DNA from: Bacteroidales bacterium
GTDB lineage: Bacteria > Bacteroidota > Bacteroidia > Bacteroidales > WCHB1-69
Length of the DNA stretch: 14,184 nt
Direction: 5' to 3'
Assembly: GCA_031272415.1 (NCBI GenBank)
Contig: JAISTU010000181.1
Coordinates: 1 to 14,184, forward strand
In this document: positions 6,718 through 14,085 of the stretch, one piece after another
How positions within the stretch are numbered: the first letter of the stretch is position 1
How the letters are laid out: every line of letters begins with the position of its first letter
Position numbers and translations under genes: made by a program
Notes under the pieces: model-generated
The model's database searches: none
What the model saw: the letters and a program-made list of their open reading frames with translations, nothing else
What the model was told of the DNA's origin: nothing

Positions 6718-7998
6718 ATGCAACAATTGTCATCACTATTTGTTGAAAATAGGCAAAAATTGACGGCTTTAACACAGGGTAAGTCGTTAATATTGCTCGT
6801 TTCCAATCAATTAGTGCCCAAAAACGGCGACCAATATTATCCTTTTGAGCAGGATTCGGACTTTTATTATCTTTGTGGTATCAAGCGTCCTAATTCCATT
6901 TTGGCGTTGTCGCCTTTGCATCCCAATCCGCAATTGCGGGAGGTGTTGTTTACGCATTTACCAACCGAAAAAGACAAACTTTGGACAGGGGATGATTTTA
7001 CACCTCAATATGCAACGCAAATATCAGGTATTCAAACAATTATAGATATAAATAAATATGAAACTCACTTACCGCAATTAGTGTATGAAAGTGAAACAAT
7101 TTATTTAAATATACCTGAAAATCAGAAACTTCCATTAGATTATTATCAACCTTTTCGGCAATTTGCACAATCTATTCAAAATCAGTTTCCATTGCATAAT
7201 TATCAACGTTTGTCGCCATTGTTGCAAATGTTGCGACTGCAAAAATCGGAGGCTGAAATTGAATTGCTAAAAAAGGCTGCCGATATAACCGCGCAAACTT
7301 TTGAAAAAATATGCACACTCATGGGGGCAGGGGAGCGGTCGGAGCAGGTTTTATGTGCTCAAATTGTGAAAAACTTCGCTATTTTAGGGGCAGAAAGTTG
7401 CAGTTTTGACCCCATTGTTGCTTCGGGGGCTAATGCTTGTGTTTTGCATTATACTCAAAATCAATCAATAGCAAACGAAACCGACTTACTATTGTTGGAT
7501 ATCGGAGCAAAATATGAACATTATGCTGCCGATTTGAGCCGTACAATTCCTGTTTGCGGCAAATTCAATGAACGTCAAAAGCAAGTCTATCAATCATGTT
7601 TGAACGTTTATGAGGCGGCAAAAAAAATATATATTCCTGGCATGAGCATAAAAAAAATACATCAAAAAGTGTGCGATTTATTGCAAACTGAAATGTTGAA
7701 TTTAGGCTTGTTTTCTGTAAAAGATATTGAAAATGAAAGTGTTAAATATGAATGTGTAAAAAAATATTTTCCACATGGAATTGCACATTTTATAGGTTTG
7801 GACGTACATGATGTAGGTGATTTGGACATTGTTTTTGATTACGGAATGGTACTCAGTTGCGAGCCTGGAATTTATATTGCAGAAGAAAATATCGGCATCC
7901 GCATTGAAACCATGATGTTGGTCAATGATAGCCCCATTGATTTGATGAAAAATGTTCCTGTTACTGTAGAAGAGATTGAAAATCTGATGAGTAAATAA
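6718..7998 (+). CDS. pepP: Xaa-Pro aminopeptidase (aminopeptidase P, M24B family)
   Basis: This cytosolic metallopeptidase removes the N-terminal residue when proline is second. It has 426 residues from the ATG at 6718, 2 nt after the rnfB stop. The frame is open further upstream to 6646, but that part overlaps rnfB and lacks family similarity. The N-terminal aminopeptidase P domain (about 5-160) carries the DQYYPFEQDSDFYYLCG motif. The C-terminal pita-bread domain has all five metal ligands: Asp261 (LLLLDIGA), Asp272 (ADLSRTIPV), His353 (FPHGIAHFIG), Glu382 (SCEPGIYI) and Glu397 (GIRIETMML). His244 and His364 (HDVG) are also kept. Length and motifs are typical of an active enzyme. The position between rnfB and queH looks like simple operon sharing, not a functional link. 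Confidence 0.95.
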   Translation: MQQLSSLFVENRQKLTALTQGKSLILLVSNQLVPKNGDQYYPFEQDSDFYYLCGIKRPNSILALSPLHPNPQLREVLFTHLPTEKDKLWTGDDFTPQYATQISGIQTIIDINKYETHLPQLVYESETIYLNIPENQKLPLDYYQPFRQFAQSIQNQFPLHNYQRLSPLLQMLRLQKSEAEIELLKKAADITAQTFEKICTLMGAGERSEQVLCAQIVKNFAILGAESCSFDPIVASGANACVLHYTQNQSIANETDLLLLDIGAKYEHYAADLSRTIPVCGKFNERQKQVYQSCLNVYEAAKKIYIPGMSIKKIHQKVCDLLQTEMLNLGLFSVKDIENESVKYECVKKYFPHGIAHFIGLDVHDVGDLDIVFDYGMVLSCEPGIYIAEENIGIRIETMMLVNDSPIDLMKNVPVTVEEIENLMSK

Positions 7999-8003
7999 TT
8001 TTT

Positions 8004-8588
8004 ATGAGCAAAAAATCGCCTTTTGATATTCCGCAAGAAATGAAAAAGTTGGTTTTGCATGCTTGTTGTGCCCCTTGTAGTTCGGCGATTATTGAATTTT
8101 TGCACCACCGCCAAATAGAGCCAATTGTTTTCTTTTTTAACCCCAATATTGTGCCTTTTGATGAATATCAACACCGCAAATCGGAATTGATACGGTATTT
8201 AAATTTGTTTAAAATACAATTTATAGATGCTGATTATGACCATCAACAATGGCTGCAATCAATTGAAGGATTAGAAGAAGAGCCTGAAAGAGGCAAACGC
8301 TGTGCTGCATGTTTTTCTTTCAGATTGGCAAAAACGGCTCTTTTTGCTACCCAAAATAACATCCGTTTTTTTACCACTACTTTAACTTCTTCGCGCTGGA
8401 AAGATAAAAATCAAATTTTTACTGCCGGCGAACAGGCACAAGCACTGTATCCTACCACTGTTTTTTGGAAAATGGATTGGAAAAAAGGCGGTCTATCCGA
8501 AAGACGCTCACAAATTATCAAAGAACAACAATTCTATAATCAACAATATTGTGGTTGCGAGTTCGGATTTTTTCAGAGTGTAGAGTGA
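8004..8588 (+). CDS. queH: Epoxyqueuosine reductase QueH
   Basis: QueH (formerly DUF208) reduces epoxyqueuosine to queuosine at the tRNA wobble position, using an Fe-S cluster and a second metal site; it replaces QueG in many bacteria. The 194 residues show the family cysteines: Cys21-Cys22 in HACCAPCS, Cys100 and Cys103 in KRCAAC, and Cys183 and Cys185 in QYCGCEF. The TTTLTSSRWKD segment and the GGLSERRSQIIKE motif are also present. About 14 residues precede the core that usually begins near the first Met-Lys. It starts 5 nt after pepP. The last four codons (Gln-Ser-Val-Glu) and the stop TGA lie inside the left arm of the palindrome at 8575-8774, so the repeat supplies the C-terminus and stop. 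Confidence 0.95.
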   Translation: MSKKSPFDIPQEMKKLVLHACCAPCSSAIIEFLHHRQIEPIVFFFNPNIVPFDEYQHRKSELIRYLNLFKIQFIDADYDHQQWLQSIEGLEEEPERGKRCAACFSFRLAKTALFATQNNIRFFTTTLTSSRWKDKNQIFTAGEQAQALYPTTVFWKMDWKKGGLSERRSQIIKEQQFYNQQYCGCEFGFFQSVE

Positions 8589-8774
8589 AGAGTGTAGAGT
8601 GCAGATTTTGTTTTTGCATTGTCTGAACTTTGATTTGGAATGATTATTTTGATTTATGTGATTATCTATAATCACAATTCTAAAATCATAATAATCACAT
8701 CAATCATACGAAAATCACAGTTCAGACAATGCAAAAAAAAATCTCTACACTCTACACTCTACACTCTCCACTCT
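8575..8774. repeat. 200-bp imperfect palindromic composite repeat
   Basis: The left arm begins with about four heptamers of the TAGAGTG type (8575-8601), then a T-rich run ending TTGCATT, then GTCTGAAC (8621-8628) and spaced GATT motifs. The right arm is the reverse complement of the same order: GATT motifs on the minus strand, GTTCAGAC (8720-8727), AATGCAAAAAAAAAT, then heptamers CTCTACA x3, CTCTCCA and CTCT (8743-8774). TTGCATTGTCTGAACT (8614-8629) pairs perfectly with 8719-8734. The centre has a perfect 9-bp stem, TGTGATTAT/ATAATCACA, around CT. A transcript could fold into one long hairpin between queH and glmS. No transposase gene or target-site duplication was seen. Confidence 0.85.
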
Positions 8775-8785
8775 AAAAAAAAGGG

Positions 8786-8823
8786 TTTTTAATTTTTAAT
8801 TGATAAATTTGTGTATTTTTGCA
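8786..8823 (+). promoter_or_regulatory. Promoter region of glmS
   Basis: It has TATTTTTG (8814-8821), a TAnnTTTG-type -7 element, in a 38-bp block identical at 35 positions to that before rnfB. The block begins 11 nt after the palindrome ends and leaves a leader of about 35 nt. AAGG occurs at 8838-8841 but is about 20 nt from the ATG, too far for a standard ribosome binding site. Confidence 0.65.
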
Positions 8824-8859
8824 AATGATTTATTATAAGGATATAAAAAAAACAAAATT

Positions 8860-10701
8860 ATGTGTGGAATAGTTGGATATACAGGGAATAGAGAGGCATT
8901 TCCGATTTTGATAAAAGGATTACATAGAATGGAATATCGCGGTTATGACAGTGCAGGAGTGGCGTTGTTGCAGGGCGATGAGGTAACGGTGCATAAATGT
9001 CGCGGAAAAGTAAGTGATTTGGAGGATTTTTGCAAGGGCAAAGATTTGTCGGGTCATTTAGGCATTGCGCATACACGTTGGGCTACTCACGGCGAGCCAA
9101 ACGACATAAATGCACATCCGCATTTTACATCTGACCATAAAATTGCTCTTATTCATAACGGAATTATTGAAAATCATCTCGTTTTACGAAAAGCATTGGA
9201 AAAAGCAGGCTATTTGTTTAATAGTCAAACAGATACGGAGGTGCTGATACACCTTATTGAAGATATTAAAAAGAATGAATGTTTAGACCTTGCCGAAGCC
9301 GTCCGATTAGCACTTTCACAAATTATTGGAACGTATGCAGTGATTGTCATTTCGGTTGATAATCCAAATACACTTATTGTTGCCCGCAAAGGCAGTCCAT
9401 TGATTATTGGCTTTGGAAAAGATGAATATTTTGCTGCCTCAGATGCGGCTGCTTTGGTGGAATATACACGCAAAGTGGTTTATCTTAATAATGAGGAAAT
9501 GGCTGTCCTTACACCGGGTAATGATTTGATAGTCAAAACAATAAAGAATGAAATTGTACCTCACTCCATTCAAAAACTGCGAATGAATATCAATGAATTG
9601 GAAAAAGGTGGTTTTGAGCATTTTATGTTAAAAGAAATTTTTGAACAGCCACGAACCATACGAGAAAGTATGCGTGGTCGTTTGAGTGTTGAGCGTGAGG
9701 TAGTTTCATTAGGAGGCATTGTGGAATATGAGGAGCGACTTTTGCAGGCACGGCGATTTATAATTGTTGCCTGCGGGACATCTTATCATGCCGGTTTGGT
9801 GGCGGAGCATTTGTTTGAGGACCTGATTCGTATCCCTGTTGAGGTGGAATATGCGTCTGAATTTCGCTACCGAAATCCTGTTATTTACGATGATGATGTT
9901 GTGATAGCCATTTCACAGTCGGGCGAAACGGCAGACACATTGGCAGCAATAGAGTTGGCACGTCAAAAAGGCGCCACAATTTTGGGCATTTGCAATGTAG
10001 TCGGCTCGTCCATTGCAAGAGCGACACATGCAGGCTCTTATACACATGCCGGACCGGAAGTCGGCGTCGCCTCTACAAAAGCATTTACTTCGCAAGTTAC
10101 TGTATTGATTTTGATGGCATTATGTTTGGCAAAACGAAAAGGTAAAATTGCAAAAAATAAATATATCCGCTTAATTGAAGAGTTGGAAACCATACCCGAT
10201 AAAGTACAAAAATTGTTGGATAATGCCTCTGCAATTGAAAAAATTGCACAATATATCAAAGATTTTAACAATGTTTTATATTTAGGGAGAAATTATAACT
10301 TTCCTGTTGCATTGGAGGGAGCGTTGAAATTAAAAGAAATTTCATACATTCATGCCGAAGGGTATCCCGCCGCCGAAATGAAACATGGTCCCATTGCTTT
10401 GATAGATGAGAATATGCCTGTGATTGTAATTGCCACAAACAACGCAACTTATGAAAAAGTAGTGAGCAATATTCACGAAGTCAAAACGCGAAAAGGCAAA
10501 ATTATTTCCATCGTAAGCGAAGGCAACAGTGAGGTCAGAAATCTGTCCGATTACGTGATAGAAATTCCGCAAACACATGAAATGTTTACACCTATTTTGG
10601 CGTCTGTTCCCTTGCAATTATTGGCGTATTATGTGGCTGTTTTACGCGGGAAAAATGTTGACCAGCCTCGCAATTTGGCAAAATCGGTAACAGTGGAGTG
10701 A
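8860..10701 (+). CDS. glmS: Glutamine--fructose-6-phosphate aminotransferase (isomerizing)
   Basis: GlmS makes glucosamine-6-phosphate from fructose-6-phosphate and glutamine, the first step of UDP-GlcNAc synthesis for peptidoglycan and lipopolysaccharide. The 613-residue protein is full length. Cys2 (MCGIVGY) is the N-terminal glutaminase nucleophile, followed by MEYRGYDSAG, HTRWATHGEPNDINAHPH and LIHNGIIEN. The first SIS domain (about 290-425) has ACGTSYHAG and ISQSGETADTLAA, and the second (about 465-595) has LEGALKLKEISYIHAEGYPA and EMKHGPIALI. The C-terminus PRNLAKSVTVE is the canonical sugar-phosphate-site tail. It stands alone with its own promoter, and a decayed ATPase gene follows. 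No self-cleaving glmS ribozyme is expected or seen in the short leader. Confidence 0.98.
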   Translation: MCGIVGYTGNREAFPILIKGLHRMEYRGYDSAGVALLQGDEVTVHKCRGKVSDLEDFCKGKDLSGHLGIAHTRWATHGEPNDINAHPHFTSDHKIALIHNGIIENHLVLRKALEKAGYLFNSQTDTEVLIHLIEDIKKNECLDLAEAVRLALSQIIGTYAVIVISVDNPNTLIVARKGSPLIIGFGKDEYFAASDAAALVEYTRKVVYLNNEEMAVLTPGNDLIVKTIKNEIVPHSIQKLRMNINELEKGGFEHFMLKEIFEQPRTIRESMRGRLSVEREVVSLGGIVEYEERLLQARRFIIVACGTSYHAGLVAEHLFEDLIRIPVEVEYASEFRYRNPVIYDDDVVIAISQSGETADTLAAIELARQKGATILGICNVVGSSIARATHAGSYTHAGPEVGVASTKAFTSQVTVLILMALCLAKRKGKIAKNKYIRLIEELETIPDKVQKLLDNASAIEKIAQYIKDFNNVLYLGRNYNFPVALEGALKLKEISYIHAEGYPAAEMKHGPIALIDENMPVIVIATNNATYEKVVSNIHEVKTRKGKIISIVSEGNSEVRNLSDYVIEIPQTHEMFTPILASVPLQLLAYYVAVLRGKNVDQPRNLAKSVTVE

Positions 10702-10727
10702 AAAAAATACAATAAAATACAAAATCC

Positions 10728-10751
10728 CACATTTTATCTATCAAAAATGTG
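10728..10751 (+). terminator. AT-rich hairpin after glmS
   Basis: CACATTTT (10728-10735) and AAAATGTG (10744-10751) form a perfect 8-bp stem with an 8-nt loop, 27 nt after the glmS stop. No T-tract follows, so terminator function is doubtful. Confidence 0.25.
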
Positions 10752-10766
10752 TGAAATTGCCAATAA

Positions 10767-11733
10767 ATCATAGATTTTGATTTTGAAAAGGAGCATTGCT
10801 CTGAATTTGAGCGTACTAAAGATCCTACATGATTGATTACATATCTTTCAGCGGTCAAGGGTTTAAAAATTTCGTCTAAAAATACACTTATTATTTTTGA
10901 TGAGATTCAAGAATGCCCTGCTGCACTCAATAGTTTAAAATATTTTTGCGAACTGCAGCCCTCGCAAGCCGTTGTCTGTGCAGGGTCTTTGTTGGGTGTG
11001 GCAATGAACAGAAATGGCAACTCTTTTCCGGTCGGTCAGGTTGATTTTTTGACACTTAAACCTGTTTCTTTTACGGAATTTTTGACTTTGTATGACGCAA
11101 ATTTGAAAGCATATCTTGATAATTACATTTTGCAAAAAGATTTTCAGCAAATACCTGAAATATTTCATAATCAATTGATTAACGCATATAAAATCTATTT
11201 ATGTTGTGGAGGTATGCCTGAAACTATTGTACGTTATCTCAAAACACGCACTTGGGGAAATGTGGATTTTCTTAATAATCAAATACTTACATCTTATTCG
11301 CTTGATTTTTCAAAGCATATCAACAGTAGTGATATTCCTCGTGTTCATAAAATTTGGAAAAAAATAGAAGATAATTTGGCAAAAGAAAACCGTAAATTTC
11401 GCTATTCTTTGATAGACCCCAAAGCACGTGCAAGGGAATACGAAAATGCGATAGACTGGCTTTCTCTGACAGGTTTAGTTAATCGCATTTTTGCGGTTGA
11501 AACTCCAAAATTGCCACTCTCATTTTATTCAAATTCAACCGCTTTCAAATTATATTTGTTGGATAGCGGACTTTTGCGAACAAAATTTCAACTAAATCCA
11601 ACGAAATAGAACCAAATACCAGCCTGATTTGTCCATCCGTTTTCCTCTGAAAAATGTGGAACAAAACGCAGATTTATTGAATTTACCCCTTTATTTGGCA
11701 GATTATTTGAAAGAAATCATAAATATCTCTTAA
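10767..11733 (+). pseudogene. Remnant of a DUF4143-type AAA ATPase
   Basis: The longest intact part, 10833-11609, reads as the middle of the AAA_14/DUF4143 ATPase family. It shows Walker B TLIIFDEIQECPAALNSLKYF, CAGSLLGVA, SFPVGQVDFLTL, SFTEFL, GGMPE, a DFSKH-SDIPR helix, AREYENAIDWL and AFKLYLLDSGLL. Upstream the same frame continues to about 10767 as FDFEKEHCSEFER-KDPT, typical of the family, but is cut by TGA at 10830-10832. No Walker A region is found before it. Downstream, 11611-11733 encodes the family C-terminus (YQPDLSIRFPLKN, then LNLPLYLADYL) in a different frame, so the DUF4143 core is missing through a deletion of perhaps 80-100 codons. A TTG at 10833 could start the fragment, but it would lack the P-loop. 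The gene is almost certainly dead. It converges on obg, with 20 nt between them. Confidence 0.85.
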
Positions 11734-11753
11734 TCAATTACTTAATCCGGTTT

Positions 11754-12746
11754 TTACACATTTACCAACTCCCATAATTTATCTTTTAATTCTGTGATAC
11801 CCATTTGAATATGAGAGGAAAAATAGACCACTGGGATATTGATTTTGATTGTTTTTTTTATTTTATCCAACTCTTGGGGAGGGATAAGGTCGCATTTTGA
11901 TATTGCTAAAAGTCGCTGTTTATCCAATAATTGCGGATTATAGGCTTTGAGTTCTGCCAACAAAATCTTATATTCTGCCAAAATATCTTCACTATTAATG
12001 GGAACAATAAACATCAATGCGGCATTGCGTTCTATGTGTCGTAAAAACCTCAATCCCAGCCCTTTACCTTCTGATGCACCTTCAATAATGCCCGGAATAT
12101 CCGCCACCACAAACGAACGACTGTCCCTATAAACGACCATGCCCAAATTGGGTTTGAGCGTGGTGAAAGGATAGTTCGCAATTTTGGGCTTTGCATTGGA
12201 AACAGAAGCAATAAATGTGGATTTGCCCGCATTAGGAAAGCCTACCAAACCTACATCGGCTAATATTTTGAGTTCCAATATTTTCCATGCTTCTGTAGCA
12301 GGTTCTCCCGGCTGGCAAAATCGGGGTGTTTGTCGTGTAGCAGATTTAAAATGAACATTGCCTTGTCCGCCACGACCGCCGTGCAAAAGTATATATTCTT
12401 GTTTATCTTCCACAATTTCAGCCTCTTGCTCAAATGTATCGGCATCTTTGATAATCGTTCCCAAAGGTACATCTACATAAATATCTTTGCCGTCTTTGCC
12501 AAAACATTGATTTTTACCACCACTTTCGCCGTCCTGTGCAAAAATATGTTTGGTGTATCTCAAATGCAAAAGTGTCCATAACTGTGCATTACCCCGCAAA
12601 ATAATATGACCTCCACGACCGCCGTCTCCGCCATCGGGACCGCCTTTGGGAGTGAGTGCGGAACGTGCTAAATGTGCCGACCCACTGCCTCCTTTGCCGG
12701 AACGAAAAAATATTTTTACATAATCTATGAAATTTTCATTACTCAT
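11754..12746 (-). CDS. obg: Obg family GTPase (ObgE/CgtA)
   Basis: Obg is a large-subunit-associated GTPase involved in ribosome assembly and stress control. I choose the ATG at 12746 (330 residues, MSNENFIDYVKIF), which matches the family start; the open frame reaches two codons further to a TTG at 12752. The glycine-rich Obg fold (1-160) shows GKGGSGS, PKGGPDGGDGGRGG and HGGRGGQGNVHFKS. The G domain has G1 GFPNAGKS (169-176), switch NYPFTTLKP, G3 DIPGIIEGA (216-224), G4 SKCD (283-286, in place of NKxD) and G5 near SSHIQMG. There is no C-terminal OCT domain, which is usual for this length class. It begins 2 nt after the adk stop, so the two genes form an operon reading leftward. Confidence 0.97.
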   Translation of the reverse strand: MSNENFIDYVKIFFRSGKGGSGSAHLARSALTPKGGPDGGDGGRGGHIILRGNAQLWTLLHLRYTKHIFAQDGESGGKNQCFGKDGKDIYVDVPLGTIIKDADTFEQEAEIVEDKQEYILLHGGRGGQGNVHFKSATRQTPRFCQPGEPATEAWKILELKILADVGLVGFPNAGKSTFIASVSNAKPKIANYPFTTLKPNLGMVVYRDSRSFVVADIPGIIEGASEGKGLGLRFLRHIERNAALMFIVPINSEDILAEYKILLAELKAYNPQLLDKQRLLAISKCDLIPPQELDKIKKTIKINIPVVYFSSHIQMGITELKDKLWELVNV

Positions 12747-12748
12747 TA

Positions 12749-13918
12749 TCAACGTATCCTTTTTAGTGAACGAACCAATACCTCATCTATTCTTTGTGCA
12801 ACTTCTTCAGGAGAGCCTAATCCGCTGACTTTGACCAACTTATTGCGCTTTTTAAAATATTTGACAACCGGTGCAATTTTGGTTTCAAATTCTTCCATTC
12901 TACCGATAATTAAATCAGTAGAAGTATCATAATGCCTGCCTTTTTTTGTGGATGCTCTATGCGAAAGTCGCTTAAAACACTCTAACATAGGCACATCCAA
13001 ATAGACTACCATAGAAATAGAGGTATTTAATCTGCGTAAAATGCCGTCTAAAATATATGTTTGTACCAATGTACGCGGAAACCCTTTGAATATAAAGCCT
13101 CTATTGTCATTATGCTTGCTGATTTCGGCATTGACCAATTTTATAATCACCTCATCTTCAACACTTACACCATTTTGAAACAAAGATTGCACATTGACCC
13201 CAATAGGTGTTTGTTCTTTTATCTCTGTCAATAACAATTCTCCTGTTGAAATGTAGTGAAAATGATGCTTTTTGGCTAAAATTTCACCCTGTGTCCCTTT
13301 GCCCGCACCGGGACGTCCAATAATAACAATGTTAAAAGGTGCTTCTTTGACAACACTGTCTATCGTACTTTCCACTCTTTCAAAGACTTGATATTCATTT
13401 CCTGTCCCGTCAATAGGAAAATAAATGTTTTTATCTTGATAAAATTCCACCACAGGCAAAGTTTTTGAGTGGTATTCTTTAAATCTTTCCTCAATCACTA
13501 TGCTATTGTCGTCAGAGCGTCCTTCAATGACTGCTCTATTTAATAGACGCTTAATGAGTTCATTTTTAGGGACTTCCAAACTTATCATACATATCAAAGA
13601 AGTATTTAATCGCAACAATAAGCCATCTAAAATATAGGCTTGTACCAAAGTGCGTGGAAATCCGTCAAAAAGATAACCATTTGCATTGGGATTGCTCATC
13701 AAACGCTCTTCTAACAGATTGACTATCAACTCATCAGGTACTAATTGTCCTTTATCTATCAATCCTTTGGCTTTAACCCCCAAAGAAGTTTGTTTAACAA
13801 TTTGCTCCCTTAGCATTTCGCCTGTTGAAATACAATCCATTTTATATTTTTCAAGCAACATCTTCGACTGAGTACCTTTCCCCGATCCGGGCGGTCCAAA
13901 TAAGGCTATGTTTAGCAT
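12749..13918 (-). CDS. adk: Tandem (double-domain) adenylate kinase
   Basis: Adenylate kinase interconverts ATP + AMP and 2 ADP. A single domain is about 190 residues; this protein has 389 and contains two, offset by 193 residues. Domain 1 (1-190) is canonical: P-loop GPPGSGKGT (8-16), ISTGEML with Arg37, FDGFPRT with Asp85 and Arg89, Gln93, then GRSDD (133-137) and Arg145, of the short-LID type. Domain 2 (195-383) keeps P-loop GRPGAGKGT (201-209), ISTGELL, GFPRT with Arg282, and Gln286. It has Leu230 for Arg37, Lys278 for Asp85, and GRHYD (327-331) for GRSDD, with one extra residue before the next Arg (340). Residues 88-107 and 281-300 are still close in sequence, so the domains arose by internal duplication. 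Domain 2 is probably altered in substrate or activity. The start is ATG at 13918; obg follows after 2 nt. Confidence 0.95.
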   Translation of the reverse strand: MLNIALFGPPGSGKGTQSKMLLEKYKMDCISTGEMLREQIVKQTSLGVKAKGLIDKGQLVPDELIVNLLEERLMSNPNANGYLFDGFPRTLVQAYILDGLLLRLNTSLICMISLEVPKNELIKRLLNRAVIEGRSDDNSIVIEERFKEYHSKTLPVVEFYQDKNIYFPIDGTGNEYQVFERVESTIDSVVKEAPFNIVIIGRPGAGKGTQGEILAKKHHFHYISTGELLLTEIKEQTPIGVNVQSLFQNGVSVEDEVIIKLVNAEISKHNDNRGFIFKGFPRTLVQTYILDGILRRLNTSISMVVYLDVPMLECFKRLSHRASTKKGRHYDTSTDLIIGRMEEFETKIAPVVKYFKKRNKLVKVSGLGSPEEVAQRIDEVLVRSLKRIR

Positions 13919-14009
13919 ATTTTATATTTTGTAACTATTCAAATACTGTATAATTATATAAAACGAATAACAAATCCGTTTTATTGTAATACAAGGATTT
14001 TTTTTTTGC

Positions 14010-14034
14010 AATTGAGAATGGAGAATGGAGAATT
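14010..14034. repeat. Heptamer tandem array (AATTGAG, AATGGAG x2, AATT)
   Basis: It is 25 bp long, the same length and phase as the array at 600-624 with two T-to-G changes. It is bracketed by T10-GCA (13998-14010) and T9-GCA (14036-14047), a short direct duplication. Confidence 0.8.
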
Positions 14035-14085
14035 GTTTTTTTTTGCATTTGGGGAGAAAAACGGGCTAACATTTGTGCCTTTCCT

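Noticed and set aside
8575..8774. CRISPR array or transposon
   Set aside because: The repeats are 7 bp with no spacers, or single inverted units; no cas or transposase gene is present.
10833..11609. An intact ATPase gene starting at TTG 10833
   Set aside because: Family sequence continues upstream of a TGA and downstream in another frame, and the P-loop is missing, so it is a remnant.
13975..14007. Hairpin AAATCC...GGATTT followed by ten T as a terminator
   Set aside because: No + strand gene ends before it, the arms are short and uneven, and the T run is better explained as part of the repeat block.
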